41,882 bases of DNA from Streptomyces lushanensis (GTDB taxonomy: Bacteria > Actinomycetota > Actinomycetes > Streptomycetales > Streptomycetaceae). Position numbers and translations under genes: made by a program. Under the pieces are notes generated by a model that was given only the letters and a program-made list of their open reading frames with translations, was not told where the DNA came from and made no database searches. The stretch lies in contig NZ_MAUD01000088.1 in assembly GCF_001700515.1 (NCBI RefSeq), positions 1 to 41,882 on the forward strand, given 5' to 3'. Of this stretch, positions 17,001-26,750 are shown in pieces; position 1 is the stretch's first letter, and every line of letters starts with the position of its first letter.

Positions 17001-20000
17001 CGCCGAAAGCGTCTCCGTCACCCGTGCCTCGAACTCCCCGAGCGGGAACCCGACCTGGCGGACCACGAAGACCGTCACCGAGTACGAGGACGACTACGGT
17101 CTGCCGGTCCAGGTCGAGTCGCAGGGCGACACCGCGGACCCGGACGACCAGTCGTGCACCGTGATGTCCTACGTCCACAACACGGCCAAGCACCTGATCG
17201 GCCTGGACAAGCAGACGCTGACCACGGCGGGCACGTGCGCCCAGGCGGCGTCGGCGACGGCCGAGGACTGGATCGAGGGTTCCCGTGTCGCCTACGACGA
17301 CGGGGAGTTCGCCGACACACCCGAAGTCGGGCAGGCCACCAAGACGTGGGACGTCAGCGGCACCGGCGGCGGCTGGTCGGTCAGCGGCACGATGACCTAC
17401 GACGACTACGGGCGGGTCAAGACCGCCGACGACGCCGTGGGAACGACCGACACCACCACGTACCTGCCCGACTCCGGACAGGTGTACTCGATTGTGACGA
17501 CCAACGAGCTCGGGCACACCGCCACGACCGAAGTGGAGCCGGGACGCGGCACCTCGCTGAAGGAGACCGACGCCAACGGCCGTACCACCGAGTACGCCTA
17601 CGACGCGCTGGGTCGTACGACGGCCACCTGGGGCGCCGCCACCGGGACCACCGCCACCGCGCCGGCGGTGAAGGTCGCCTACAACACCACGATCGGCCAA
17701 CCGGTGTCGGTGGTGACGTCGGCGCTGACCAACGAGGACACCTACGCGGACAGCGTGGTGATCTACGACGGTCTGGGCCGGGAACGGCAGAAACAGGAGC
17801 CGGCGGTCGGCGACGGCCGGCTCATCACGGACGTGCTCTACACCAGGAACGGCACGATCGCGCAGACCAACAATGCCTACTACGCCACCGGCGAGCCGTC
17901 CACCATACCCTTCGAGCTGGACTCGGACTCCCAGGTGCCGAACGCGACGCTGTACGCGTACGACGGACTGGGCCGGGTGCTGACGGAGACGCCGTACGAG
18001 GCCGGCGTGGCGAAGCCCCAGAAGGCGTCGAGGAACGAGTACGGCTACGACAACTCGACGGTGATCGAACCCGAGGGCGCGGCGGCGCAGCGCAGTTACT
18101 CCGACGCACTGGGCCGCACGGTCCGGGTGGACACCTTCACGGACGCGGCCCGCAAGACCTTCCGCAGCACGGAGTACACGTACGACACACGCGGGGACAT
18201 GGTCCTGGCGGAGGACTCCGAGGGCAACCAGTGGACCTGGACGTACGACGCGCGTGGCCGCCAGACCGTGGCCACCGACCCCGACACCGGGACGACGAAG
18301 ACGACGTACGACGTGGCGGACCGCCCCGTGACCGTGGAGAACGGGCGCGGTGTGACGGTGTGGAACAAGTACGACGAACTGTCCCGCGTGGTCGAGCAGC
18401 ACAAGGACGACGCCGCCGGTGAGCTCCTGACGACCACCCGGTACGACAAGCTGCCGGGCGGTCTCGGACTGCCGACCGAGTCGACCCGGTACACGGACAA
18501 TCAGGGCTACACGACGTCCGTGACCGGTTACACGGCCGACTACCAGCCGACCGGCAAGACGGTCACGCTGCCGACGCCGCTGGCCACCGAGTACGGGCTG
18601 GAGAAGTCGTACACCTACAGCTACGCCTACTCGAGGGCGGGCCTGCTGACATCCGTCACGCTGCCGAAGGTGGGCACGCTGGACTCCGAGAAGCTGGTGG
18701 TCCGTTACAACGAGGACGGCCTGCCGGTCTCGACGTCCGGGGACGACTGGTACGCGGCGGAGACGACCTACTCGCCCTACGGCGAGGTGCTGCGCACGAC
18801 CAGCGGCGAGCAGCCGAACCGGGTGTGGACGACGAACCTGTTCGACGAGTCGAGCGGTGAGCTGCAGCAGAGCATCGTCGACCGGGAGTCGATCAGCGAC
18901 ACGACGACGGTGCCCGATCACCGGGTCAACGCCCGTTCCTACGCCTACGACCCGGCCGGCAACGTCACCTCGATCGCGGACCGCGTGAACGGGGTGACGG
19001 ATCGTCAGTGCTTCACCTACGACGCGCTGGGACAACTGAGCGAGGCGTGGACGGCACCGTCGGCGTGCACCGCGCCGGGCAAGACGGTCGCGGCGCCGAA
19101 GTACCCGGACGGCACGGCCAACGTCACGGCCGCGGCGGACGGTTACTGGCAGTCGTACGAGTACGACGCGCTGGGCAACAGGGAGAAGCTCGTCGAGCAC
19201 GACCCCGGGCTCGTCGACGGGAAGGACGCCACGACGACCTACGCGTACGGGGCCGAGGACGGCACCCAGCCGCACACCCTCACCGGGATGTCGACCACGT
19301 ACACGGCCGACAGCGGTGCGCGGGTCACGAAGGCGGCGGAGCTGACCTACAACGCCGCGGGCGACACCGAGACCCGTACCTGGGACGGCGACGAACAGGC
19401 GCTGGAGTGGACATGGGACGGGCAGGTCGCACAGGTCACCGGCTTCGGTGAGAACGGGGCGGGGGCCTGGATCGGCCTGGCGGGCAAGTGTCTGGACCTG
19501 TCGTCCTCGTCCACGGCCGCCGGCACCGCGCTGCAGTTGTGGGAGTGCAACGGGACGAAGGCGCAGCAACTGCGCATCGACCGCTCGTCGTCCGGTTCCT
19601 CGGGCGATCCGGCCACGGGTGCGCTGAAGGTCCTGGGCAAGTGCGCGATGCCGAAGGGCGGGGGCACCGCTGTCGGGACGGCGGTGGTGATCGCCGACTG
19701 CACCGGGGCGGCTAATCAGCAGTGGACGGCCACGTCCGGCGGTGTGCTGAAGCACAAGTCGTCCGACAAGTGCCTGGACGTGCCCGGCTCCAACTCGGCG
19801 AACGGCACCGATCTCCAGCTCTACACCTGCAACTCCGCCGGTTCGCAGACGTGGAATCCGGACGAGCGGACAAAGTACGTGTACGACGCCTCCGGCCAGC
19901 GGCTGATGGCGATCGGCGCGAACGAGCGCACCCTGTACCTGGGTGACGCGACGCTCACGATGAACGCGGACAAGTCTCAGGCCTCGGTCGAGCGTTACTA

Positions 20001-21771
20001 CGCGCAGCCGGGCGCGCCCACGGTGATGCGGCACGCGACCGGCAACGGTGCGGCGGCGCAGTCGGTCCAGATCGCGGACCAGAACGGCACGGCGTACATC
20101 AATGTGGCGCTCGCAGAGGGCAACAGGGTCCAGTTCTCCAAGACCGACCCGTTCGGCAACGAGCGTGCCGAGAGCGGCGGTTGGCGCTCGGACCGCTCCT
20201 ACGTGGGCGGCGACGACGACAGCGGCGGCGGCCTGGTGCATCTGGGGGCGCGGGAGTACGACCCGGTCACGGGCCGGTTCCTGTCCGTGGATCCGGTGCT
20301 GGACCTGGCCGATCCCGTGCAGATGAACGGGTACGTGTACTGCGAGAACAATCCGGTGACGTTCGCGGACCCGTCGGGCCTGGCCTCGGAGAGTGCCGGC
20401 GGCGGGGGTGGCGGCGGCCCGTCGGCGGGCGACGAGGCCTGGGCGAAGCGGCAGTTGAACACGTCTCTGTCCGACATCATCCTGTCCGTCGGCTGGGCCG
20501 CGCTGAAGGAGTTCGTCGGCTGGAACGACGTGGTGGGCTGCTTCTCCCGGGGCGATCTGTGGGCGTGCGGCAGCCTGTTCGTCCAGGCCATCCCGTGGAC
20601 CAAGGTTTTCAAGATCCCCTCGATCCTCAAGGCGGCTGCCCGGATCGCCGGGGCCGTCAACGCCTGGATGAAGGCCAAGGAGAAGGCCCGCAAGATCATC
20701 GAGTTGGCGCGGAAGGCCCGGGAGCTGGCCCAGAAGGCCAAGGAGGCGAAGAAGCGGGCAGCGGCTCTGGCGGCACAGATAAAGAAGAAGGCGCAGCAGG
20801 CCGCCACGAGACAGGCGAAGAAGGCCGCGCAGAAGACCGGCAACGCGGTCCAGAAGACGAAGAAGGCGGCGGCCGCGAAGCCTGCCGCCAAGCCGCAGGC
20901 AGGCAAACAGTCGCCCGGCGGCGGCGCGGGCTGCTCGGAGGAAAAGAACAGCTTCACGCCCGGCACGATGGTCCTGATGGCCGACGGCACCACCAAGCCG
21001 ATCGAGGACGTCGAGAACGGCGACAAGGTCCTGGCCACCGACCCCGAGACCGGCGAGACCGCGGTGGAGACGGTCACGGCGGAGATCAGCGGGGAGGGTG
21101 TCAAGCACCTCGTCAAGGTGAGCGTCGACACCGACGGCGCCCAGGGTGACCGGACAGCGACGGTCACCGCGACCGAGGGCCACCCCTTCTGGGTCCCCGA
21201 ACTGCACGAGTGGATCGATGCCACCGCCCTGAAGCCGGGCCAATGGCTCCGCACCAGCGCCGGCACGTACGTTCAGATCACCGCGCTCGAGCGCTGGACG
21301 ACCCAGAAAGCCACCGTCCACAACCTCACGGTCAGCGACCTGCACACGTATTATGTGGTGGCAGGGGCCACTTCTGTACTCGTTCACAATTGCGGAACGG
21401 GTCCCCGAGATGGTGCAGGTCTGGGTCCAGATGAACTCATGTCGAAGGCGGAAGGGCTTCGAGATGAGTACGCCGGAGAAATGGCCCAGCTCTCCAATAG
21501 GAAGAGGCCAGCCACTGTCACGGCTGGATACAATTCGGAGACCGGACAGTACGCCGCAGGTGCATCGTCTAAGGGTGTCTGCGCAGAGACTTGCGTTGTC
21601 AATCAGCTCGGAGGCGACCCGTCGAAGATTGTATTCACTACTGCCGTAAGGCCTCGGACTGGGGCGCCGATCAATATCTGCGTCTCATGCGAAGGCCAGT
21701 TCGGACGTAGTGGGTTCAAGGGGGCGGGTACAGTGTTCGATTCAGACGTATTGAGACTCTTCGATGAATAA
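14068..21771 (+). CDS. RHS-repeat polymorphic toxin with ricin-B lectin, HINT domain and deaminase-like tip
   Basis: 2567 residues. Order: signal peptide (about 20-50, RRSVIAAVFLALLVGALPSAYA); N-terminal shell (50-380); RHS/YD repeats (about 1100-1790, many YDxxGR units); a ricin-B-type lectin insert (about 1796-1935, GKCLDLSSSSTAAGTALQLW...QQW, then a second KCLDVPGSNSANGTDLQLY unit); YD repeats again; the RHS core LGAREYDPVTGRFLSVDP near 2060; a Lys/Ala-rich helical stretch (2210-2280); a HINT domain (2289-2442) starting CSEEKNSFTPGTMVLMADG, with TATEGHPFWV and ending HTYYVV...VLVHNC; and a toxin tip of about 125 residues. The tip has CAE (2505-2507) and P-x3-CVSC (2538-2541), the zinc and catalytic pattern of the cytidine-deaminase fold, closest to YwqJ-like toxins. 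Base composition and tyrosine codons (TAT TAT) change near 21342, marking the tip as a swapped module. Likely exported and released by HINT self-cleavage (inference). Confidence 0.9.
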   Translation: MWRPLSWCGRGRLLRHGAVRRRRAAARRSVIAAVFLALLVGALPSAYAVPPPNDDRTEVELVDLPDAEAQPEEDDPDKAGELEQLTTALVKDPVEYEPAATAAPVGGTATETLSGLTPGDLVPVVGEDGQELPVELGAPEGVTTGEAAALEGEWQVTLADQDDIATSSGAEVEGMALMVTPPADATGEAVVALNYTDFAELYGANWADRLDFVQFPACFLTTPDTEGCSEPTTVDTENVVETAAEGGERRILATLDVADLASGETATAETAAAEGKGKGTIDDILYRESPAAGPATAVQTALTAAAGSGASVLLATDSGSGSKGDFSATPLASAGSWSAGGNSGAFTYTYNLQVPGVPGGPSPAIGFGYNSQGVDGRTSATNTQPSWIGDGWDYNPGSITRSYRACRDDTTDGNNTNRKTSDLCWGSYNAVLTLGGTTTELVLPDKADAVGDNWVTSSGDGSRVELLKNTDLANGDADGEYWRVTTRDGTQYYFGRNKLPGWESGDATTASVLSAPVAGNQSEEPCHATKFEDSFCGQAWRWNLDYVVDPQGHAMSLWWGRENNYYAKNMKFADPVLYHRGGYLRAIKYGQEEGSLFDAEPLARVDFAVDERCFGEGVCTEANFTSGDFDKNRVWYDTPADLYCSGAAGKDCFVPVPTFWSRKRLTQVTTQAQRTRGSTAQTPVDSWTLQQSLPADLTDEGAALWLESITRTGYEPDGETTKTLNPVRFVANSLSMPNRVQEGADDSNPVFDRLRIARVVSEYGGETLVKYKAPTGSCKTGSGFPKPEDNTGLCFPVYWHPDPDKSEEAIDWFNKYVVESVQEKPAVTGVPDVDTSYDYDDEGGGAWALNQAEFSKKKTRTYDQWRGFSLVKTVTGENSATPYTSTRQSLSATRYFRGMNGDLLPDGSTRSVTVEDSAGQAVAKDEEAFQGRVAETLTYTENGGELLTRSVDRPTATLLASRTRGDGIPPLEAFRVQDAESVSVTRASNSPSGNPTWRTTKTVTEYEDDYGLPVQVESQGDTADPDDQSCTVMSYVHNTAKHLIGLDKQTLTTAGTCAQAASATAEDWIEGSRVAYDDGEFADTPEVGQATKTWDVSGTGGGWSVSGTMTYDDYGRVKTADDAVGTTDTTTYLPDSGQVYSIVTTNELGHTATTEVEPGRGTSLKETDANGRTTEYAYDALGRTTATWGAATGTTATAPAVKVAYNTTIGQPVSVVTSALTNEDTYADSVVIYDGLGRERQKQEPAVGDGRLITDVLYTRNGTIAQTNNAYYATGEPSTIPFELDSDSQVPNATLYAYDGLGRVLTETPYEAGVAKPQKASRNEYGYDNSTVIEPEGAAAQRSYSDALGRTVRVDTFTDAARKTFRSTEYTYDTRGDMVLAEDSEGNQWTWTYDARGRQTVATDPDTGTTKTTYDVADRPVTVENGRGVTVWNKYDELSRVVEQHKDDAAGELLTTTRYDKLPGGLGLPTESTRYTDNQGYTTSVTGYTADYQPTGKTVTLPTPLATEYGLEKSYTYSYAYSRAGLLTSVTLPKVGTLDSEKLVVRYNEDGLPVSTSGDDWYAAETTYSPYGEVLRTTSGEQPNRVWTTNLFDESSGELQQSIVDRESISDTTTVPDHRVNARSYAYDPAGNVTSIADRVNGVTDRQCFTYDALGQLSEAWTAPSACTAPGKTVAAPKYPDGTANVTAAADGYWQSYEYDALGNREKLVEHDPGLVDGKDATTTYAYGAEDGTQPHTLTGMSTTYTADSGARVTKAAELTYNAAGDTETRTWDGDEQALEWTWDGQVAQVTGFGENGAGAWIGLAGKCLDLSSSSTAAGTALQLWECNGTKAQQLRIDRSSSGSSGDPATGALKVLGKCAMPKGGGTAVGTAVVIADCTGAANQQWTATSGGVLKHKSSDKCLDVPGSNSANGTDLQLYTCNSAGSQTWNPDERTKYVYDASGQRLMAIGANERTLYLGDATLTMNADKSQASVERYYAQPGAPTVMRHATGNGAAAQSVQIADQNGTAYINVALAEGNRVQFSKTDPFGNERAESGGWRSDRSYVGGDDDSGGGLVHLGAREYDPVTGRFLSVDPVLDLADPVQMNGYVYCENNPVTFADPSGLASESAGGGGGGGPSAGDEAWAKRQLNTSLSDIILSVGWAALKEFVGWNDVVGCFSRGDLWACGSLFVQAIPWTKVFKIPSILKAAARIAGAVNAWMKAKEKARKIIELARKARELAQKAKEAKKRAAALAAQIKKKAQQAATRQAKKAAQKTGNAVQKTKKAAAAKPAAKPQAGKQSPGGGAGCSEEKNSFTPGTMVLMADGTTKPIEDVENGDKVLATDPETGETAVETVTAEISGEGVKHLVKVSVDTDGAQGDRTATVTATEGHPFWVPELHEWIDATALKPGQWLRTSAGTYVQITALERWTTQKATVHNLTVSDLHTYYVVAGATSVLVHNCGTGPRDGAGLGPDELMSKAEGLRDEYAGEMAQLSNRKRPATVTAGYNSETGQYAAGASSKGVCAETCVVNQLGGDPSKIVFTTAVRPRTGAPINICVSCEGQFGRSGFKGAGTVFDSDVLRLFDE
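21342..21357 (+). repeat. Shared 16-bp HINT-junction sequence, copy 1 (candidate recombination core)
   Basis: gcacacgtattatgtg, encoding the (L)HTYYV of the HINT end, is identical to 30292-30307. Downstream, 27 of the next 36 bases also match; upstream no alignment can be made. The two TAT codons stand out in a gene that otherwise uses TAC. Confidence 0.8.
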
Positions 21772-21795
21772 CGCTTAAGGGTGGTTGGGGCCGAT

Positions 21796-22356
21796 ATGGA
21801 CCTTGAACTGAGACGGCATTCCTGGGGATCACTCCAAGGAGTCTCTGGTGATGCTCGTATACTCAGGGATGCTCTCTGGGACCTTTCCCGCGCTGGCAGC
21901 CGGGAGGTTGCGGTGGGCGCTGCGCGCCGGGTAGAGCAGGTCGCATTTGCGCAAGGACTTCTATGTGAAGCCTCAACCGCCTTGGCGTCTAGTCTCGTTC
22001 ATTGCCTATGGCGCTGCTCGGACTATTCTGAAGATCTAATTCTAGGGCTTCTCTCGGATATTTCGGCCGCCGTGGTGAGCGAGGAGGATCCGGGCGTATA
22101 CGGCCCGGCGTCCGAAGCGGAGTGCATGAAAGAGATCAGCCTAGGATATCCGGCCTACGTTGAGATTCTTGAAACGAGCGCAACGCTTGATTCTCGTACG
22201 GCTTGTATCGACCTAATTCTCATGTGTGGGCTATTTAGTAGCGAGCTTAGGTCTCGGTCCGTATATTTCCTGGAGAGTGCTCAAGGGCTAGCCGGGCTAG
22301 AGGGGAATCTAGGCCTAATTTCTGCCTCGATTGAAGAATTGCGAGACGCTGGCTAA
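21796..22356 (+). CDS. Probable immunity protein for the deaminase-like tip
   Basis: 186 residues from the ATG at 21796 (a ggttgggg run 5 bases upstream); an in-frame GTG at 21781 is the alternative. It begins 24 bases after the toxin stop, the standard place for a cognate immunity gene. The sequence is predicted mostly alpha-helical with leucine-rich stretches (ALWDLSRAGSREVAVGAARRVEQVA, SLVHCLWRC, CIDLILMCGLFSSELRSRSVYFLESAQGL), suggestive of HEAT-like helical repeats, a fold common in immunity proteins. G+C content is clearly lower than in the RHS body, like the toxin tip. No signal peptide, so it acts in the cytoplasm. The function is inferred from position. Confidence 0.7.
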   Translation: MDLELRRHSWGSLQGVSGDARILRDALWDLSRAGSREVAVGAARRVEQVAFAQGLLCEASTALASSLVHCLWRCSDYSEDLILGLLSDISAAVVSEEDPGVYGPASEAECMKEISLGYPAYVEILETSATLDSRTACIDLILMCGLFSSELRSRSVYFLESAQGLAGLEGNLGLISASIEELRDAG

Positions 22357-22458
22357 TTTTCTCGGAATGTTCGAGACATCTCCGATGGTAGGGGTGGTGT
22401 CGATGTTCAGGGATGAGCAGACTGACCTCCGTCGGATTTGATGTCGCCGAGGATCTGC

Positions 22459-22493
22459 CGAAGGCCCGCCGGAATGCTTCCGGCGGGCCTTCG
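22459..22493. terminator. 15-bp perfect hairpin between immunity gene and int
   Basis: cgaaggcccgccgga (22459-22473) and tccggcgggccttcg (22479-22493) pair exactly around atgct; ggggcttt follows. Placed between two convergent genes, it can serve both. Confidence 0.85.
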
Positions 22494-22500
22494 GGGCTTT

Positions 22501-22520
22501 GACGGCAACGGTGACGGCAA
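22501..22520. repeat. Paired GACGGCA repeats, left end (candidate integrase arm sites)
   Basis: GACGGCA at 22501 and GACGGCAA at 22513 start 12 bases apart. The same pair with the same 12-base spacing occurs at 30181 and 30193, and with 13-base spacing at 31330 and 31343. The pair lies 3 bases from the int stop codon here and at the second integrase relic. Confidence 0.55.
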
Positions 22521-22522
22521 CG

Positions 22523-23805
22523 TCAGTGGACGACGGCTGCGATGGATGGGTCTTCAGGGTCGTCGTCGGCCTGGCCGAGTGCTTCGTTGAGGGTGTCAAT
22601 GGCTTGGCGCTGGAGGCGGAGTCGTACGTGGGCGTAGACGCCGGCGGTGACGCCGATGTGGGCGTGGCCGAGGAGTTCCTTGATGACGACGAGGTCGATG
22701 CCCTGTTCCAGGAGCAGGGTCGCGGTCGAGTGGCGGAAATCGTGGAAGCGGATCGTCCGGAGTCCTGCGCTGTGGAGGAGACAGCGGAAGCGGCGGGTGA
22801 GGTTGGTGGGGTCGAGCGGTCTGCCCTTCGAGGTGGTGAAGACGAGCCCGCTGTCCGTCCAGCCCGTTCCGGCTGCCCCACGTTCTTCCTGCTGTCGTTC
22901 CTGGTGGGTCTTGAGGGAGTTGATGCATTCGGTGGGGAGGGCGATGCGGCGTTCGGAGGCGCGGGTCTTGGTGTGAAGGATGGTCAGGCCGCCGGTGGGG
23001 GTGTGCTGGAGGGAGCGGTGGATGCTGGCGGTGCCACTGTCGAGATCGAGGTCGTCCCAGTGCAGCCCGAGGAGTTCGCCCTTGCGGAGTCCGGTGCGCA
23101 GGGCGAGTTCGTACAGGGCGTGGAGCCGGTCGCTGCTGGCTGCGTGGAGGAACTGCCGGGCCTCGCTCGCGGTGAAGGGCTTGAAGCGCCGAGGGCGGGG
23201 TGCGGGGCTCTTGACGTTACGGGCGACGTTGCGGGGAAGGTCGTCTTCGCGGACGGCGTGCTCCAGGGCGGACTTGAGGACCGAGTGGACGTAGGTCACG
23301 GTCAGCGGGGAGAGCCGCTTGTTGCAGCACTGGCCGATGGCGCAGCAGGAGCGCCGGTCGGTGTCCCGCCCCTGGGTGCAGCACTGGCAGGTGGCGCGGC
23401 GGCGGTCGAGGAAGGTGCGGACGTCGCGGGCGGTGAGGCGGGCGAGCTTCTTGGCCCGAGGCCGGGGTTGAGATGGAGGCGGACGCAGGCGGCGTATCGG
23501 GTGTGGGTGTTCTCCCGTACCTGGTGGATGGCGACGCCGTTCAGCCAGTACTTCAGGTACGCGCTGAGGGTGATGTCGGCCGCCGCGACGGGCAGGCCGC
23601 GGTTGCTGGCGGCGATCTTCTCGGTGAGCTTGGCCAGGGCGTCTTTGCGGGTGGTGCCGTAGACGCGGATGCGCTTGCGGGTGTTGCCGGGGGCGAGGAC
23701 GTATCCGGCGGCTTCCCAACGGCTGTCCTTGCGCTGGTAGACGGTTCCGTCGCCGTTGGCGCGGGAGCGAGTGCGGCGGGATGAGGCGGGGCGGGGCGTG
23801 GTCAT
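22523..23805 (-). pseudogene. Tyrosine-recombinase integrase of the AICE, one-base frameshift
   Basis: About 427 codons with a shift near 23456. From the ATG at 23805: MTTPRPASSRRTRSRANGDG and YQRKDSRWEAAGYV (AP2-like arm-binding domain), then a SAM-like core-binding domain up to RLHLNPGLG. One base is missing at ggg-ccaagaag, and the protein continues in another frame as AKKLARLTARDVRTF. The catalytic domain keeps TGLRKGE (Arg), HDFRHSTA (His-x-x-Arg), LLGHAHIG (His) and GVYAHV (Tyr nucleophile). A Cys-rich insert (CQCCTQG...SCCAIGQCC) lies before the catalytic domain. The start overlaps the xis stop (ATGA). With the shift the product would lack the catalytic domain; a sequencing error is possible. 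Confidence 0.85.
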
Positions 23806-24025
23806 CAGGCGGCTTCCTGTTCGAGGCGGGTGCGGATGAAGTCGGTGAGGGCGTGGGCGGGGATTCGGCGGGCGCGGCCGAGGGTGATCGAGGCGAGCTG
23901 TCGGGTGCGGAGCAGGTCGTAGACGGCGGAGCGGCCGAGTTGGAGGCGGGCCATGACCTGGGGCACGGTCAGCAGTTCTTCCGGCGTACTCAGTCCCCGC
24001 CGGGTCGGGGCGGGTTCCTGCGCGT

Positions 24026-24029
<4 letters not shown>
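23805..24029 (-). CDS. xis: Excisionase-type MerR-like helix-turn-helix protein
   Basis: 74 residues with a single winged HTH: LLTVPQVMARLQLGRSAVYDLLRTRQLASITLGRARRIP, the classic excisionase/HTH_17 pattern. In pSAM2-type elements Xis acts with Int to excise the element and bends DNA at the att site. Overlaps both neighbours by ATGA (rep stop at 24026, int start at 23805), so rep, xis and int form one translationally coupled operon. Confidence 0.85.
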
Positions 24030-25468
<1,439 letters not shown>

Positions 25469-25618
25469 TCGGGCCGTGTCCCTTCTGTTCGGGTGGGCGG
25501 CCCCGAGCAGCAACCAGCGAAGCCAGAGGGCGTGTTGGTGCTGTTCGGGGCATGGCGAACCAGGCCCAGGGGCGGGCGTGGGTTCAGCAAGGGGGATGTG
25601 GCCGGTGGGGGCCGGGGC

Positions 25619-26362
25619 TCAGAGCTGAGCGAGTGCGGTGGTGGCCACCGGCAGGGCGATGCCCATGCGTGTGCCCAGGTGGGCGGCGGTGATCGGTGTT
25701 CCGTGCTCGGCGCGGTGGGTGTCCGCGATACGCCGGGCCGCGCCCAGCAGGGCGGCCGGAAGGGCAGGGCCGGAAGTAGGTCGGCCCGTCGTGGTGACGG
25801 CGACCGGCGGAGCGGCAGCCGGATCGGGCTGCAGCTCCTCGATCATGGAGGCGGCGATCTGCGGGGCGGGAGTCGAGGGTGCCGATTCGGGCGATGGAGC
25901 GACGTCGGGCACCGGATCGGTGGCAAGGGCGGCGGCGGCCTCCAGGCGCGGGTTGGGGCGGGTGAGGGCGTGGAACTGGGCGAGGAAGGCGGGGCCGACG
26001 TGGCCCCAGCCGAGGAGCAGGAGTGGGGCGACGGTGTCCAGGCAGGCACGTCCGTAGCGTCCGGCCAACAGCGGTTCGGCGGTGTTCAGCGCGAGGGTGA
26101 GCAGGCCGCACAGGTGCAGCAGCCGGGTGCCGGCCCGCAACTCCGCCTTCGGTACACCGCGCAGGGCCAGGAAGCGCAGGGCTACCAGGAGCCCGACGAC
26201 GGACAGGTCCACCATGGGCGCGATCAGTGGCGCGATCGGGTGGGGGACGCCAAGGCGTAGGGCGAGGGCCCAGACGTTGCCGAAGGAGAAGACGAAGGCC
26301 AGGGCCGCGATGACCGCCATGACCATGGTCACGGTGCGCCGGGTGAACCGTTCCTCCGCCAT
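25619..26362 (-). CDS. DUF2637 membrane protein (plasmid spread protein, SpdB-like)
   Basis: 247 residues with a strong aaaggagg site 8 bases before the ATG. Four hydrophobic helices lie in the N-terminal half (MVMAVIAALAFVFSFGNVWALAL, APLIAPMVDLSVVGLLVALRFLAL, LLHLCGLLTLALNTAEPLL, VAPLLLLGWGHVGPAFL); then a Pro/Ala-rich linker and a C-terminal winged-helix-like end (IADTHRAEHGTPITAAHLGTRMGIALPVATTALAQL). In Streptomyces plasmids and AICEs these proteins promote intramycelial spread after transfer. It lies between rep and the truncated tra gene on the same strand. Confidence 0.8.
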   Translation of the reverse strand: MAEERFTRRTVTMVMAVIAALAFVFSFGNVWALALRLGVPHPIAPLIAPMVDLSVVGLLVALRFLALRGVPKAELRAGTRLLHLCGLLTLALNTAEPLLAGRYGRACLDTVAPLLLLGWGHVGPAFLAQFHALTRPNPRLEAAAALATDPVPDVAPSPESAPSTPAPQIAASMIEELQPDPAAAPPVAVTTTGRPTSGPALPAALLGAARRIADTHRAEHGTPITAAHLGTRMGIALPVATTALAQL

Positions 26363-26398
26363 GTCCTCAACCTCCTTTCCGACGTTGGATGTTCGGTC

Positions 26399-26750
26399 TC
26401 ACTTGGCGAGCGTGGGCGAGGGTGGTGCCGTCCGGCCGGTCGAGCGGAGGAGGGCGTCCAGGCACAGGTCCGGGTCGGCGGTCAGGTGCGAGGTGGCTTC
26501 GGCGACGCGGGCCGCGTCGGCGTCGGAGACGTAGGGGGTGCGGATGCGGGTGTAGCCGGGGCGGCCCTGCATCGCCATCACCGCCACGCCGACGTAGGCG
26601 GGGTCCTGCAAGGTGACCGGGCTGGCGTCGGGCCAGTTGCGGGTGTCGTCGCCCAGGGCGGCCACCGCGGCTTCCACGGTCTTCTGCGCGAAGGACAGCC
26701 CGATGGGGCACACGTCGCGGATGAAGGTCGGGATGGCGTCGCCGGTGGCG
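26399..26750 (-). pseudogene. C-terminal fragment of an FtsK/SpoIIIE-type transfer protein (Tra)
   Basis: The last ~117 codons read GDAIPTFIRDVCPIGLSFAQ...AALGDDTRNWPDASPV...GVAVMAMQGRPGYTRIRTPYV, matching the C-terminal end of the TraSA-type DNA translocase. The Walker A and B parts, which would lie at higher coordinates, are missing: at about 26750 the sequence changes into a GntR gene on the other strand. In intact elements this hexameric ATPase alone moves double-stranded DNA to the recipient. Loss of the motor means no conjugation. Confidence 0.7.

Noticed and set aside
16000..21387. Very long open frame (1795 codons) on the minus strand opposite the RHS gene
   Set aside because: It is the antisense shadow of a GC-rich gene: Arg/Gly/Val-rich, no domain resemblance, no ribosome site. 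The plus strand encodes clear RHS, lectin and HINT motifs.
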